Below, in pieces: positions 1-14,026 of a DNA stretch of 64,000 bases; position 1 is the first letter of the stretch; each line of letters begins with the position of its first letter. The DNA is from Gymnogyps californianus (Eukaryota; Chordata; Aves; Accipitriformes; Cathartidae): NCBI RefSeq assembly GCF_018139145.2, contig NC_059500.1, forward strand, positions 42,477,175 to 42,541,174, read 5' to 3'. The position numbers and the translations under genes are program-made. A model generated the notes under the pieces. It saw only the letters and a program-made list of their open reading frames with translations. It did no database searches and was not told the origin of the DNA.

Positions 1-1248
1 GAGTCTTCTCTTATATTGGCTGTAAAAAAAATGAAGGCAGCTATAAAAATGCCAAAGCAGCAGAATATTCAGAAAAAATATAAACATTCAGGAGTTAAGA
101 AGAAGGGAGGAAGTAGAAAAGTTCAAAAGCAGGAGAGGGAAAGTGTGTCAACTCATTAGATTTCCTTCAGTTTTTTTTAAGGATGCTTTCATGTTTTGAG
201 ATAAGCATCTCTGCTCCAAGATATTGAGCAGAAATAATATTGATTGACTGCAGTTATTTTATGCTCTCGTGCCTTCTGTCTACTGCAGAACAAGTAACTG
301 TTTGCAGGTCCTGTTGACTGTGTTAGCAGAGCAAATGGATGATGCTCTAGGCCTCATTTTGTAAGAATGAATTTATATTGACTTCAATAGCCAGAATTAA
401 TGAAATCTAGTCAAATAACTGAAAAGCTATTCCACAAGGTATTTTGCTTTAATTAGTGAGAAACATTGCAGAAAATATGAGTCAGCTGAGATTTTTAAAC
501 ATAACAATGTACTATTCTCCATTCATATCAGTCATATATTAATGTTGGAAACATAACTCCAAATTGTGAGTTGTGAGCTTTTTGGAACTTGAGTGCCATT
601 TCTTGGGGTTTTTTTTATTATTATGTGTAGGTCCTCATCAGACAGAAATATAATTTTTAAAGAAATGTTACTATTTTAATTAAAATGAGACAATAGCTTA
701 ATCAGCAACAATGAGCAGCCACTACTGGGCAAGTTAAATCATTCTTATGTGACACGGTGCAAACAGGAACATGTTCCCTTATGCAAAAAATGCAGTTAAT
801 TGTTCAACAAAAAGATCATGCAAATGGAAGTATTTGTCTGTGACAGTTAGCAACTTTTGATGTACTCTTCTATCAGCAAAAACAGAATTGATAAGCATAA
901 GGAAAAGTAAACAGTAAAGAAAGAGGTAGGAGCATATGGTTTCAGCTGATTGATTGCAGTATTTGGAAAATAAGTGTCCTTTTGAATTTAGGCCATCAGT
1001 GCACTGTAGGCTACAATGCGTTTCTTCTCCACAGTTAAAACCTTAGCCAATTCTTACTGAGCCAAAAATGCTCTAAGTACTGAGTATTTCATTTCAGTCT
1101 TCTGAAGGACTGAACACTCCAAAAAGTGAAGTTTTTATACACCACTCAGATCAGATTCCTGTAATTTTGACTGGATTAGCAGCCTTGTGATATCACAGAA
1201 CCATTTGGGAAGAAACATACAGCTTTCCCTCCTGAGTTTTGACAGCTT

Positions 1249-1267
1249 CCCCCCCCCCCCCCCCCCC
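1249..1267. repeat. Poly-C homopolymer, 19 bases
   Basis: An uninterrupted run of 19 C on the plus strand. It creates artefactual poly-proline and poly-glycine reading frames on the two strands. Length is likely to vary between individuals or to be misassembled, as G/C homopolymers this long are hard to sequence. Confidence 0.95.
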
Positions 1268-2480
1268 AATATTTCTGGAAATGGCTGGGGAATTTCAGGC
1301 CTTGTCATACTTTTCTGCCCCATGTTTCACAGGGTGATGTTAAATCGGAAATCACAGCTGTGCTTTTGTAGGATCTGTTTTTTCCGTGCTCTTCTTCCAA
1401 GGGAAAACATGTCAACAGTTTAAGTATGTGGTTGGGAGAAAAGTTATGAAGAAAACTCCTTATGCTGAAAACACTTTCACCCCTGTTGCAACATTTTCCT
1501 TTCCTCTGACAAGATTTTTAATACAAATAAGAAAATAATTGGAGAACTCAGATTTCTGCAGTCTGTTTTGCTGTGATGTTAAGTGTTTTGTCCTCCTTAT
1601 CCTGGATATATCATTAATTTTGTCTATTGTTACACCATATATATTACATATATAATCACACACAAATTTAGAGAGATGTATGTAAGACAGACATAGAAAA
1701 ACTGTGGGAAAATTCTTAATATCTCAAGCAACTATTTCCCATCAAAAGTCCATGGGATATCTGTCCCAGTAGATGGATATCTGTCTTAGGGTCTGAAAAA
1801 TTCTACCTTTTCACTTGGGAGAACATGTGTTTCTTACCTTCGCTGCCACTAATGCTGATACAGGGATCATGCTCTGGGTGATAAGACAGTTTTCCGAAAA
1901 TGTGGCACCTATAACCCTTCCCTCCTCACTGAAGAGCTGCTTACGAACTGCCAAAAATTGCCAGCTTATATCTGTACTAGCCCATTGATCCTGAACTTCC
2001 AAGTAATGCCTCAGGCTATAGTTTGTTTGAAACTCCTAGAAACAAAGTCACAAAGCTCATTGACAAAGATTTTGTGCAATGAACCCTGGAAGGCTCCCTC
2101 TACCTTATTTGAAACCTTGAATTCAGACCACTCACTGTAGCTGCATTTATTTTCTTCTGCCTGGCTGTGCTTAATTTATTCACTTGTGCTTAAAAATTAC
2201 TGTTCTTAGGAGTTAAAATACTATCCAAAGGGAGATGAAAATGGATAGTTTAGGAATAATAACTAGCTTTCTCCCTTTCTGGAAACCTGCCAGTTATATA
2301 AAAGGTTACTCCTCCCCTCTAAATCTAGGAACTGACCCTTATTCCCTTATTACAAGAAAACTGCTTGATTAAAGAATTGAGTTAGTCAACTGTTATGAAG
2401 ATTTAAAAAAAAAAAACCCTTCTTTCTTATTATAACCATTGGAAGAAAGATGTAGATGCTTGCTAGGAAGGCATCCAGTG

Positions 2481-2502
2481 AGATAGATAGATAGATAGAT
2501 AT
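2481..2502. repeat. (AGAT)n microsatellite
   Basis: Five perfect AGAT units followed by an AT-rich tail. It is a simple repeat with no other feature attached. Confidence 0.9.
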
Positions 2503-4045
2503 AGTTATATAATTCCTCATGAGCTACCTACCTCACTTTACTACTGATACCATTTCACTGATTCCTCCACCACTGAGCCAGAAAAATGGTTAACAAATTT
2601 GTAGTTCTGTATCCAAGAGAAAGCTCAGAGTTTTGTGACATATGACAGAATATAAGTGAAAAATAACTTAAATTTCCACTGCCAGGCAGAGCTATGCCAC
2701 ACATTGTGGAAAATTATGCCTACTGATTATAATTTTTCTGGATCCAGAGCCCATCAGTGCCTATTATTAAGGACCATGGAGGCACGAACATGAACCACAG
2801 TGCACTTGCTATTAGGCTGATCATGTTGTCAATCAGCCTCAAAGGGTCTTAGGAATGGCTTTCAGTGATCACTGAACATATCCATTTGAGTTTGTGAGAG
2901 AGCTGGTTTGAGCCATCTCTTTTGTTCAGTATTTGAGGGGACACGGTGTATCTCTATGTGCTAGACATGACATTAATGCCAAATTTTGAGAACCTGATCA
3001 TGGAAAGGAAATACCAAATGGCCAGAGAATGAATAATCAGACAGATTATTAACTCTATAGGAGCCAAGAAGTCAAATCCTTCAGAAGCATTTCAGCTAAA
3101 AATTGTAGAAAATTTATTTTGATTAAATGAGTGGCCAAATACCTATTTTTATGACTCCTGTGAGAGCAATATCTTCGTTTTGATTTTCGATCATTTAACT
3201 TGATTAGCTCATATTAAAAAGTGAACTTTCTCAGCATAGTCAAAGCTGCTCATTGTTGATTTGCAGTGTTTGACATGTTACAGTAATGACAGTAGTACCT
3301 CTATTTCCTTTTTGTGTATATGAATAGCAAGGGCTGCAGCGACCTCTTTCCTGGGCAATATCCCTTGGTGTCACTTTCTCTTTCCCATTTTTCCAATTGC
3401 ATGTTATTTTTATTATGAGGTTAATAGATATATATAGAAGAGATATCTGAAAGTGAATTACAGTCATAAACATTATGTATAGGTATAAAACAGTATTGAT
3501 TAAGTAGTGACTCCAGTATGCAGAGACATTTGTATGGGATGTAACAGGCAAAGTGTACAACAAAGCAGATAAGACTTCACAAACTGCACTCACTCACTAA
3601 TACTTTTCACTGTCTGGAACAATCTAAGTGGCAGAGGAGCAGGCCTTGAGGAATTACCCATCCTGTGATAAATGCTTTGTTCTCCTTGTAGACAGTCTGA
3701 CTACAGGGAGCAGTGTTGTATCATGGTGCAGAAAAGTGCGGGCTTTGGCATACCTGCCAGTATCCTGAACACAAAAATGAGATGGATAATTTGCGTATGT
3801 GGACATACTTTGCATAAGAATGGGAACAACTGAGAGGTGGACAGAGGAAACAAAATAGGAGAAAATGCACTATCCATTCCTTTATATTTTCTTTGAGAGG
3901 GCAAGGCCCTTTCTTACAACAGTTCATAATTTTGTCCCAACTCTGTACATTCCTAGTCTTGCTCTCCCTGAATGGATTGATTTTCATTCTCCATTCTGTT
4001 TCAAGTCAATCAACCTATTTTTTTCATCCATTTTTACATAAAATT

Positions 4046-4330
4046 GCCTGCACTGGGTCAGATCAAAGGTCTACCTACTCCAGCATCCTGCTTCTGACAG
4101 GGGGCCTACGGAGGAGTATAAATACAGGGCAAGCACACAATGATACTTCCCTAGAACAGTCTCCTTCCTTCTGAGGATTTATGATGCAGAGACCTGAACT
4201 AGAGGTGGTTTATTTATATGCACTTATGTTCAAGACATTTTTCTTCCATGAGTTTTTCTGTTCATTTTCTGATCCCAAACAGACATTTAGCATCGACAAC
4301 ATCCTGTGGCAAGGAAAATCACAGACAAAA
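4046..4330. repeat. Old interspersed repeat, probably CR1/L3-like
   Basis: The segment starts with CACTGGGTCAGATCAAAGG and continues with CCAGCATCCTG, AGTATAAATACAGGGCAAG and, near 4290, CGACAACATCCTGTGGCAAGG. I recognise this succession of phrases as a dispersed, much diverged sequence common in bird and reptile genomes. The last phrase resembles the reverse strand of CR1 3' regions (compare the hallmark about short names of 'fire' and 'gap' in reverse CR1s such as 20.5 kb here: CCCACAACCTTTCTGGGCAACC). Family assignment rests on memory, not on a search, so orientation is left open. Confidence 0.45.
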
Positions 4331-7300
4331 TCACAGAATACTGAAGGCCTGTCCTCCTTTACCTAGAACAGTGCTGTTCACCTCTCCTGCTCATCCTGCT
4401 CACTTGTGGAGAAAAAATGCAAGATAGCTCTCCTGCCAGTACCTCAGAATAAGAACCAACACACAAATCAGCAAACAACACTTTACAATGTGTCCGTGAC
4501 CTAAGCAGTGAATTGCAGTTTACAAAAGTGGAACTGCTTCTCTTCATGTCTCAAAGTATGGTTTGGACCCTGTCCCCTAGCTGGCCCATGTATAAAATGG
4601 GAGTCATAGCTCCTCTTTTTTCCAACTGGACTTCTGTGTGGACAAATGCATCAGAGAATATAATGTACCTAGCCACTATGTTCATATTATTGTAATGAGG
4701 AAAAACAGTTTTGCCAAAATCCCATTTCCACTAGAAATTGTATCCAAGAAGAAAGAAGATACACAAAGAATGTCACATTAAATTAAAAATAAAACAAAAA
4801 TATACTGTTAAAATAAGGGTGATAATCAACGATGGAGGGAAAAATGGTAAAAATACTCTTTGGGGTTTTTGTTTGTTATTGTTTGTTTTAAATCCATGAT
4901 ACCTACTCTAATAATCATATCCATTTACAGGGCTATGTGTGAAAATAATGGTCATGTCATGACAATATATTCCTGGAATTTATATGAATATATACACAGC
5001 ACATCTTTTCTGCATAAATTCTTATTCTCTATAATTTATCAAATGCTGCACAGCCTGTTGTAAGATCATATATTATGAACAGTGAGGCTTCTTTTTTACT
5101 TTAAATAAGCACTTCCTTACTTGCCATACTCCAAATTCTTTCTTGCCCCACACACTGTTTGCTGCCCTACTGTAGTCAGTTAAAAATACAATTGGAATTA
5201 CTCTATATTGTCCCTACTTCCACCTCTTGTCCAAATAAATGAAAAGAAAGTATACATACCCATACATCTACACTTATGCTGTTATATATGCATTATGTAC
5301 CTTATTAATAACCATTAGAGATAAAAGACCTTTTCACATGCTTTGGAATTTCTCAATTTTCAATGTAGGGCTAACAGACGTCTTCACTGTTGTATAGCTG
5401 AGGGTATATTTCAATGCTGCTCCCCAGTAAGGACTTCTTTCAAAGCATCAATGGTCCTCTGAGTGTTGTTTCCATTCACCTGATGGATGTGAGGTGACTT
5501 TTCCTGTCTTTCTCTAAATTAGGCTTTCTCATTATTTTCTCCTCTTCTTTCGTCCACTGAGTGGAATAAGAACATTCTTGTCTTACTCTTTGTTTATTAT
5601 TTCGGAAATTCACTATAACTGAGTTCTGGTGTAACTTTTAAGCATTCGTCTCTTTGGCTGAGTCAGTAATCTGTGGGGAGAGCCTTTTTGTCCTCTGCCT
5701 GCCATTAACCTGTCCTTGAAGAGTCCTCATCTCTCAGTCCTTTATTTCTAGCTCATGCTAGCAGATGAGGCTGTGAAATCTTTTTGCCATTGCAATTGTG
5801 CAGCAACAGGCAGTCATAGGACAATCCTCTTCAGTCCTTCCTCATGTAGAGATCTTTAGTTTTGCTTTTTCAACACTTTTTCCAGTGAAAGCTGATTGCT
5901 CAAGAAATAGTGTGTGTATGAACAAAAGCACCTTATCAAGAAAGGGAAGGAGTAACTTATCCAAATCTATTTAAGTCTGTTGGCAGTCTAGTCACAATCA
6001 AATAAACACCTTTCCACTCTACCTTTCCCCAAAGGCTAAATATTCCCTTCTGCAGATCAGACCTTATGTCTAGAAACCCTCACACAAAAGGACTGCTTAC
6101 ACTCCTTAATCTGTGTCAGAAATGTGTTTGCCACATTTTTGTCCAATCTGCATTAAATTGGTGATGTATGCATTTATCTCAGGGATAGGCCTGTGACAGT
6201 AGCTTTCTTTGTTAGCTTTTGAGTTGACAAACTTTTCTAACTTCATTACTCGGACAGTGTGCATTCACTCTTGGAAATGAAACAGTGCATTTTCCTGCTC
6301 TCTGAAGCTGCTTGCTTCATGTCTGACATTCCTCAGCAGAGACACTACTTTGTTAACATTTTGACTTCCAGATGTTCTTCTGTGCATGCATATCTACAGA
6401 AAAAAAATGTGTGATAAGCAAATGACATCAGTAACCAGCTTTTGCATGGGCCATCTGTCTTTAAAACGTGAGTAAATATGTTGTGATGTAGCAGTTTCTA
6501 CATGTAGATAAAATATACCAAAGCTTCTTTAGCCATCTTACCTCCCCATCTTGTAATTTGGAAGAGCCACTCCCAAGGTTGTCTGCTTCAGCAGCCACTT
6601 TTGGCTGCCTTCTCCCAGAATTAGGGATTTAGATGAAGCAGCAGCTTGCAAGACTCAGCCATAGGAACCGCATTTGAACTGCCCATGAGAGATACATGAC
6701 AAAATCTAATATACCTGCAAGTATTTTAAAAATAATACTTGTTCTTATAGCATTAATATAAATGTTTGTCCAGACAGTTGGTCATAGGATGTGACAAAGT
6801 CTTACTGAACCTCTGAGGGATTTATTTTCACTGCTTCTGCCTCTCACAGTCTTGATGAAGGTTAAGGGATCCTATGCTCTGGATATTTTTACATAGAGAG
6901 TTGAACAGTTGAAATAGGTTTCAGGATGGTCTGGCAGGACAGGAAGAGAAGGCAAGAAACTTTTTGTTGGCTAATTTTGCAGTTTGGGAGTTCCTTCCTC
7001 AACCTAAGAGGATAAAAAATATGTGTATATGGCGCAGTAAAGAGGAGGAAACAATGAGACTCAAAGATTGTCTTAACACTAAAGCATTTAATGATTCTAG
7101 ATGTCATTAAAATGATTATAGTACAGGTTACCAAGAGCATCATGTCATTCATCATACTTTATGTCACAAGTGGTACAGTTAACAACATGAGATTTTGGCC
7201 TTACATGGCATGTCTTCCATCTCTTTAAGTACTTTATTTTAACACTGTTGGCACCTTAATACTGCCAGTCACACCTTATCAAGCAGCTTTACAGTATCAG

Positions 7301-9300
7301 TGTGCCAAGACATTTAACTTCATTAACCTTTTATTCTTTCCAGATTACCAAAAGAAGAGTAAGAAATGAAAAACCAAATGTAATGTTTTTTGTACTTCCT
7401 TACACTATGCAGAAATTGAAATAAAGCAGTGAAAATAACGGATTGTGTAGTTCTGATAAAGTGTAGTTGGCTATGTAAATCTGTGTAGATTAATTCATGT
7501 TACAAGCCAGTTGTTCAACTGGTGTAAATCAGTGTACCTCTAGTGATGTCAGTGGTGTTATGATAACTTAAAATCTCTACAGATAATAATATCTATTGTA
7601 TTGTCTGTATTGCTGTCCATATCTGTCTTCTCAAACTCTTTGGAGCTAGCCTCTTTGTTAGAGAAATCAATGTTAGCTCCAGGGAAATAAATGGATATTG
7701 TTATAAAGCCTGATTCAAGGCTCTCAGCGTCTAGGTAATATTTTATTCGGCTTGTTCTAAAGTCTACCCTACAGATTCTAGTACAGCAAAGGTGTTCAGA
7801 TATTTCCAGGACTGTAGGTAATTTGTGATGATAACAGGCATGCAAGGCTTTGTTTACTTGTTATTCCCCTCTGCCCCCGCCGCTGTTCGCCCATATTAGT
7901 AAGCAGATGTGCAATAATGACTCTGTGAAGACACTAGCAAAATGAATATTTGGCTAACAACCCCAAGACCCTTATACTGTGTGAGAATACAAAGTTGTAT
8001 ACAGAATTACATTTTCAGATGCAACGGGAAGTCAGCAAATCTGGCCTGTATTGTAAATGTTTTCAACTCTTCTTTAAAGATGTGTTTGAGTGGCACAAGA
8101 AAACCTGAAGCTATACCCTGACAATTTTTCAAACACCTTGCTATTGTATTTGCAGATTATTAATAACACAAGAGACTTAGACTTGGAATTAGTGACAGTT
8201 CACAAAATATGTGAATCTCTCAGATTATTGTTCATCTCTGTTGACTGGTCCTCCATTGCAATGTCCTTACCAATACCCCTTACACCTGGTCTAAGGGATA
8301 TAGCATGATATGAATCAGAGTACTAGTGTTTCAAATTTGCTAACTAATAGACTAGCCAGACTGCAGACTAGTGGAGAATTCCCTCTCATCTCCTACTCAA
8401 CTTTTAGACAGTTAAACTCACATGAGAAAAAAGTCAACACAATAAAAATACTGACTGCAGTCGTCATAACACAAAAGGATAGTATACCACAGCAGTGCAA
8501 AAGATGTGATGTATATTCAAAGTGCAGAGACCATCAAATGTCGTAACATGAGCTTGACATGGGGAGTCAGCCAACAGGCATTGGTTTTATTTCTTAACAT
8601 TGCTAAAATATAGTTTATAGTCTGCTGACTGCTGTTACAAATAAATGTTATTTTATACAAATTTCAAATTTTGCTTCAATTTAGGAAATAACCACCTGAT
8701 ACTGCCTTAGTTCAAGGAGAGAGTGCCCACCTACTAGTATTTCCTGCAGCAAGGCTTCCTGTTCTACTCTGAATACATATGTAAGAGTCAATCATCTCTA
8801 CCCATGATTCAGCTTAAGTGTCTGATACAGTCACAGCCTGAGTTATTTGGTTCTTTTGTGTCATTACTCTTGTCTTAAAAAAAAGTTGAGACCTAGGTAG
8901 TCAAAAAGTACAGTTGAGTTATAAGGCTCAATATCTGTTTGCTTTGTAGGATAAGACAGTTTTAAAGTCTGTGCTTTTAACGATTTCAAGTATATCTATA
9001 AAATAACGCCCTCTTAGGTGGATACCTAAGACACACAATTTCCAGCAGGGCTTTACACCAGCATTAATTTAATGAAGCATAAGCTAGAAAAAATGATTGG
9101 TGTAAATCTGAATGGAAAACATGTTTTTCTATGTATTTTTTTTGACTGAAAGTGTGAAAAAAGTAGCTTCTGACTGCTGCACCTGCCAACAAGATAATAA
9201 GTTAGGATCCCTGTATAGAATAAGGAGTGATTACTCTCCTAGACAGCTCAGAGGGGAAACCAACTTAAAATCTCTTGCAGGTGTCACCTAAAGAGGACCA

Positions 9301-10132
9301 AGAATCATAGAATCATAGAATGGTTTGGGTTGGAAGGGACCTTAAAGATCATCTAGTTCCAACCCCCCTGCCATGGGCAGGGACACCTTCCACTAGACCA
9401 GGTTGCTCAAAGCCCCATCCAACCTGGCCTTGAACACTTCCAGGGATGGGGCATCCACAACCTGTTCCACTGCCTCACCACTCTTGCAGTGGAGAACTTC
9501 TTCCTTACATCTAATCTAAATCTACCCTCTTTCAGTTTAAAGCCATTCCCCCTTGTCCTATCACTACATGCCCTTGTAAAAAGTCCCTCTCTGGCTTTCT
9601 TGTAGGCCCCCTTGAGGTACTGGAAGGCTGCTATAAGGTCTGCCCAGAGCCTTCTCTTCTCCAGGCTGAACAACCCCAACTCTCTCATCCTGTCTTCATA
9701 GGAGAGCTGCTCCAGCCCTCTGATCATCTTCGTGGCCCTCCTCTGGACTCACTCCAACAGGTCCATGTCCTTCTTGTGTTGGGGGCAGTTGAGTTGAATG
9801 CAGTACTCCAGGTGAGGTCTCACGAGAGCAGAGTAGAGGGGGAGAATCACCTCCCTCAACCTGCCGGTCACACTTCTTTTGATGCAGCCCAGGACATGGT
9901 TGGCTTTCTGGGCTGCGAGCGTACATTGGCAGGTCATGTTGAGCTTCTCGTTAACCAACACCCCCAAGTCCTTCTCCTCATGGCTGCTCTCAATCCATTC
10001 TCCACCCAGCCTGTATTTGTGCTTGGGATTGCCCTGACCTGTGTGCAGGACCTTGCACTTGGCCTTGTTGAACTTCATGAGGTTTGCATGGACCCACCTC
10101 TCAAGCCTGTCAACGTCCCTCGGAATGGCAGG
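9301..10132 (-). mobile_element. CR1 LINE, 5'-truncated, reverse strand
   Basis: The plus strand opens with two units of the (ATCATAGA) tail followed by the reverse of the CR1 3' end (TGGTTTGGGTTGGAAGGGAC), so the element reads right to left. It covers the 3' untranslated region and the last part of ORF2. On the minus strand from about 10131 the frame encodes the segment after the reverse transcriptase catalytic core, with recognisable pieces [28 protein letters not shown]-like [16 protein letters not shown] and [13 protein letters not shown] frame change follows near 9750, after which 9407-9727 continues the conserved [21 protein letters not shown] tail (seen as [18 protein letters not shown]). 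The 5' truncation lies within ORF2, as is normal for CR1. The copy is dead: no catalytic domains remain. Confidence 0.95.
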
Positions 10133-10795
10133 AAACACACAGAATAGTTTTCTCAGGGGTCCTGAATGGTTCATGTCACACATGCACGTTTTTTTGTGTT
10201 TATAAATAAATAAATATATATATATGTTTATCGTTTATGTTTAAACACATCTATGTACATACACAAATAAACATAGAAGATACAAATATAGATATACACA
10301 TGCACATGCAGACAGGATATATATCTGCACAAATGTGTAGTGTGATGAGATATACAAATATATATTTCATTTTTGCATGTTTATTTACATATATTTGCAT
10401 GTGATACCCCTTTTGTATGTATGTTATATTCAGGTTTACAAACATAAGTATCATTGCCTTTCCAATTTTTTTCTTTCTCACACCTTTCATGGCCACTGTA
10501 CATGGGAACATAAATCATAAATATATATCATGAAAGCATTCACAAATGTGTGTGGAGTCACAAACATAGATATACATTAGGTCTATATACGTGTGGGGAG
10601 AGAATGGGATGGATGCGGAGAGAGAGAGCGGAAATGGGTGTGCATTCTGTGTGTTTCCCATGCGTACACACATGCACCTAACACACACAGACATAATTCT
10701 CTGCTACCTGTTTTCCTATGCAAAGTAAACAAGGCCTCTGTTTATCCCAGGGGGTTAATTTGGTCAGACTTTGATACATCACTTTGTGTCTGGTG
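10133..10795. repeat. AT/CA-rich low-complexity tract
   Basis: Starts next to the CR1 truncation point. It includes an (AATA)n/(TA)n run at 10203-10226, then about 300 bases of diffuse ACATA, TATATA and CACA words, and CA-rich blocks near 10665-10690. No gene seen. The apparent reading frames here are products of the simple sequence. Confidence 0.75.
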
Positions 10796-10905
10796 TTAAT
10801 ATTTTACTCCAAATGCCACATCATCTTTTATCTTTTATTTATGGTGATCTTCATATTCATTTCTCAACCAAGGCAGTCACTGCAGGGAGAGAAGGCATTG
10901 ATCTT
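10796..10905 (+). repeat. Unclassified repeat, copy 1 of a pair
   Basis: This block matches 14027-14137 in the same orientation. The match begins at TTAATATTTTAC, contains a shared exact run of 23 bases ending in TTTTATTTAT (around 10825-10850), continues through TGATC-TCATATT-ATTTCTCAA and ends at AAGGCATTGATCTT. A weaker match continues about 90 bases upstream (GGGTTAATTT, TTGTGTC). By eye roughly three quarters of positions agree. It is not CR1 or LTR sequence and I do not recognise the family. Confidence 0.7.
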
Positions 10906-13900
10906 TAATTTTTTTTCTTTTCCCTTTGTATTGCATACTTTTGGCCCTTAAGAAAAAGTACCGACTGTGAAAGAGAGAAAAAAGATGGGGGAGAAGAAAA
11001 AAAAACCTCATTCTTTGGGAATTCTTTCCAGGAAGTTGAACAAGAACCAGCCTTTTTCACCGACTAGGAGATGTGGCTGTAAGTAAGAAACAAATTTCAT
11101 TAATTTGTCTTTAGATGGGACATAACTTGTATACTACTTTTGAAGTGAACCCTGGATGTGAAAAGGCAGGTGGAGAAGAAACTTGGAAAAGGAAGATATG
11201 AGTTTGGAAATATGAATAGCAAAGCTCTTTCAATAAATTCACCTGCAGCCCTAACAGACCAACCTTTGAGATACATGACTGCTATTTAAAGAGTTAGAAT
11301 CCTTATTATTTTTTTTCTCCTTGAATGGCAGCCAGCTGGAGCTGTGAATTAAGGTCTGTGTTCTGTCTAGTGTAATACTGCCACTGAATAATCAATTTTC
11401 CTTCTGCCAATACAAATGGACAAGAAAGATTGCCTAAACAAAGATTTCAGGAATATCTTCCTTTTTTTCAAGCTCAAACAAGGATTACATAAATTCTGAA
11501 AAGTCTGAATTCCTAGCAAAATGCTATTAAGACTCTCTTAAAGTGTCATTTTCTTTCAATCTTCCATCTCTTCACTTCAATGCAACCTGATCCTTTCTTC
11601 TCAATCATACTTTTATTTAAACCATGTGTGTGTGTGCATGTGTGTGTGCATGTGCATGTGCTTGTGTATAAGCTTCTAATGGCACTGCATTCTGCGACAT
11701 GAACACAACTTGCTTGCCTAATCCTGCTTTGCTGTCTTGGGAAATCCTCAGATTTGATATTCTGGCAAAATGGTCCAATGAAATCATATATACTATCAGA
11801 AATTCTCTAGCTATCACCAAATGACTGAAATGTCATTAGTCTGAAATTCTGAAAAGAAATTTTAAGTCAGTCTGCTTGGTAAAACCTCTTGAATCCCAAT
11901 TTCAATATCAGCATAGACAAAAATTCTGATAGTAGCTGGAAAGAAGTAAGAGTGGGACAAGTCATGACAAGAAGTCTGTTGAGACTTCATATGAATTCAT
12001 GCTGACAGGCTTCTCTGTGTTTAATTAGCTGCTAGTCATTTTTATGCATCATTCAGACTGCAGTATAGAACCACTGGCATGGGCTAGGGTAGGTGTAATG
12101 GTACACCACATTGGACTTAGTCTCAGCTTTAGGATGGTTGCATGAATGCACATGATAATAAAGAATAATATGACCCCTCCACCACTGGTGCAATTTATTC
12201 AGTCATTTCCACATCCAGGTGATTTGAAGAGCAGAGGTCTAGACAGTCCCCGATACTTTCCATTCATTCTGTATTCACCAGAGGCGATCTGGTCCCAATG
12301 AATACTCTATCCTACTGTACAAGTGTCTTGTGTATCTAAGGAAATCATTAACCTACTCAGTAAGAAATGTATTCAGCTGCTTTTTTTTGTCTTGATGCGT
12401 GCAGCTACGTCTTGGGTGATGGGCAGCTGTGTGTGTGTGACGATGGGAAAGACAGACTTGGAGAGAATCAGTTATACCTAAAATTCATGTGCAATGCGTT
12501 ATGTCATCATCAAGAAAAAAATGAATCCTGTTCTGGCTATTGCATGTTATCCAGGGAATCAAAGTATGATATCACAGTTCATAAAAGTACTTTTTTGCTT
12601 CAGAAGCACAAAAAATGCTCTATTGAAGTCAGATCACATCCCAAATGGGTTATGCTTGATTATGTCAAAAAAATTTGACTCAAAAGGAAATTACTGTAAT
12701 ACCTAAGCAGTTTAACCAAAAATATAAATAAGGTCAGAATATAAATCAGAATTCCATCCTACTCATTTCCTTGTGTGAACACAACTGCGGACAATACAAA
12801 GCTGAAACTCTGAGTAAAGTGGAACTTAAATCCCTGAACTTCTTCAGGCATTTTTGTGGAGTTTCACTCACCATTTAGTGAATGAAATTTTTTTTTTGTA
12901 ACTCAGGGAAGTGACAGGCCTAAGTGTTCTGGGGAAATTAAATGTCTCTGAATGGTGAGGAAACTTGCAAGAACAACACACCAAGAACATCACCTTATTT
13001 TGAAGGTGTTTCTTATGGGGCACATATGTCTCTCATCTGACTGGGTGCCTATGTAATGCGTGGGATTGCCCCATGCATCCTAACTGCTCTGGTGAGAACG
13101 ACAGCTCCAGTGGGAGATTCAAACCACTTAAGATTTGAATCTCCCTATCTGAATCTCTAGTAACTACAAAGGGAAGTCCCATCTGTCATGCAACTGAAGG
13201 GAAATAATGTTCATCTGTTAGGTGCCCAAATTAGATGGGATGTACCTGAGCTATAGACCTTTCCTTCACGCTGTTAAGAAGTATTCCACACATGGTGAAT
13301 TTTCTTGTGAGGAGGTTATTTTTGTGTAAGGAGGAAGCAGATCTGGTGCATGAAGCTTAGATAATAGCTCCTGGAAGCAGCAACCTCATCCGAATCTGAA
13401 CTCCTAGGCCACATTTTGGGGAAACTGGGCCCAGCTCCTTTGGGATATTTAACCACTCAGCTTGATCCAGTGGGAGTTAGTCATTAAAGTACCTGTGGGG
13501 AGTTGAGGCCTAAGGGCAAGACCCCTTTACTTCCCAGTAACTTCCACTAGAACTGAAGTGCTTCCATTTCATCCCCCGACTCTGCAAGGGGTCTGAACTG
13601 CTTTCTCCAGTAAAATTCCAGTTAATTTTTTGGGGTGTTTGTTCTAGATGCTCAGCACCTATTGAAACCAATGTATGTCAGGTCCATAAATACATTTAAA
13701 ACCCATACCTTGAAAAACTCTGTATGTCATTATTAATTGCATCAGTCATCTGCTCTCCCAGAATTATGCTACTGAACATATAATAGTGTACAACTTCACT
13801 ATCTCTTTCTGATAAACTAGACCATGGCTAAAGACTGTTTCCTGCAACATCTAATGTTGTGGTCAGTTCTGATAAATCTCCATGCTTTTTTAAAGAGTTG

Positions 13901-14026
13901 TTAAAGACAACTTTTCTGCTTGCCAGCCTACTCTTTTCCACATATCCACAAAGGCAGTGGATACTCTTATAGGGTTAATTTTCTTAGCTTTTGGTTTTAA
14001 ATTCATAGAACACATTGTGTCCAACC
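10906..14026. other. AT-rich non-coding sequence
   Basis: No gene seen. A (TG)n microsatellite lies at 11624-11661. A 103-codon frame at 12367-12678 (+) contains nine cysteines, partly because a TGTGTG run reads as Cys-Val; I do not consider it a gene without transcript support. The portion near 13440-13700 (for example AGTGGGAGTTAGTCATTAAAG and TGCTCAGCACCTATTGAAA) vaguely resembles ancient amniote repeat phrases, but too weakly to name. Confidence 0.65.
11624..11661. repeat. (TG)n/(CATG)n microsatellite
   Basis: Alternating purine-pyrimidine tract made of TG units interrupted by CATG steps. Simple repeat; no associated feature. Confidence 0.85.

Larger units (their letters stand above)
1..9300. 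other. AT-rich non-coding sequence
   Basis: No gene seen. Reading frames are short (under about 100 codons), lie on both strands and match no family I recognise. The stretch holds a 19-base C run, a short AGAT microsatellite and one old interspersed repeat near 4.1-4.3 kb. A short piece around 7505-7565 (GGTGTAAATCAGTGTA followed by a CAGTGG core) resembles an ancient palindromic amniote repeat recalled from memory, but it is too short to call. The rest looks single-copy. Confidence 0.7.

Noticed and set aside
1187..1423. Proline-rich plus-strand and glycine-rich minus-strand frames
   Set aside because: Both are produced by the 19-base C homopolymer.
4485..4640. Possible second MIR fragment (GTATAAAATGGGAGTCATAGC)
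   Set aside because: Only one MIR-like phrase is convincing; the following tail block is absent.
10154..10183. Shared word CTCAGGGGTCCTGAAT with 29331-29346
   Set aside because: A single 16-base match in 64 kb is expected by chance about half the time, and the flanks do not align.
11032..11078. Possible 47-base exon between TTCTTTCCAG and GTAAGTAAG
   Set aside because: Good splice words on both sides, but so short an exon has no testable protein content and such pairs arise by chance in 64 kb.
12367..12678. Cysteine-rich 103-codon frame, possibly a secreted peptide
   Set aside because: Nine cysteines, but some come from a TGTGTG run, the spacing fits no known family and the start lacks a convincing signal peptide.
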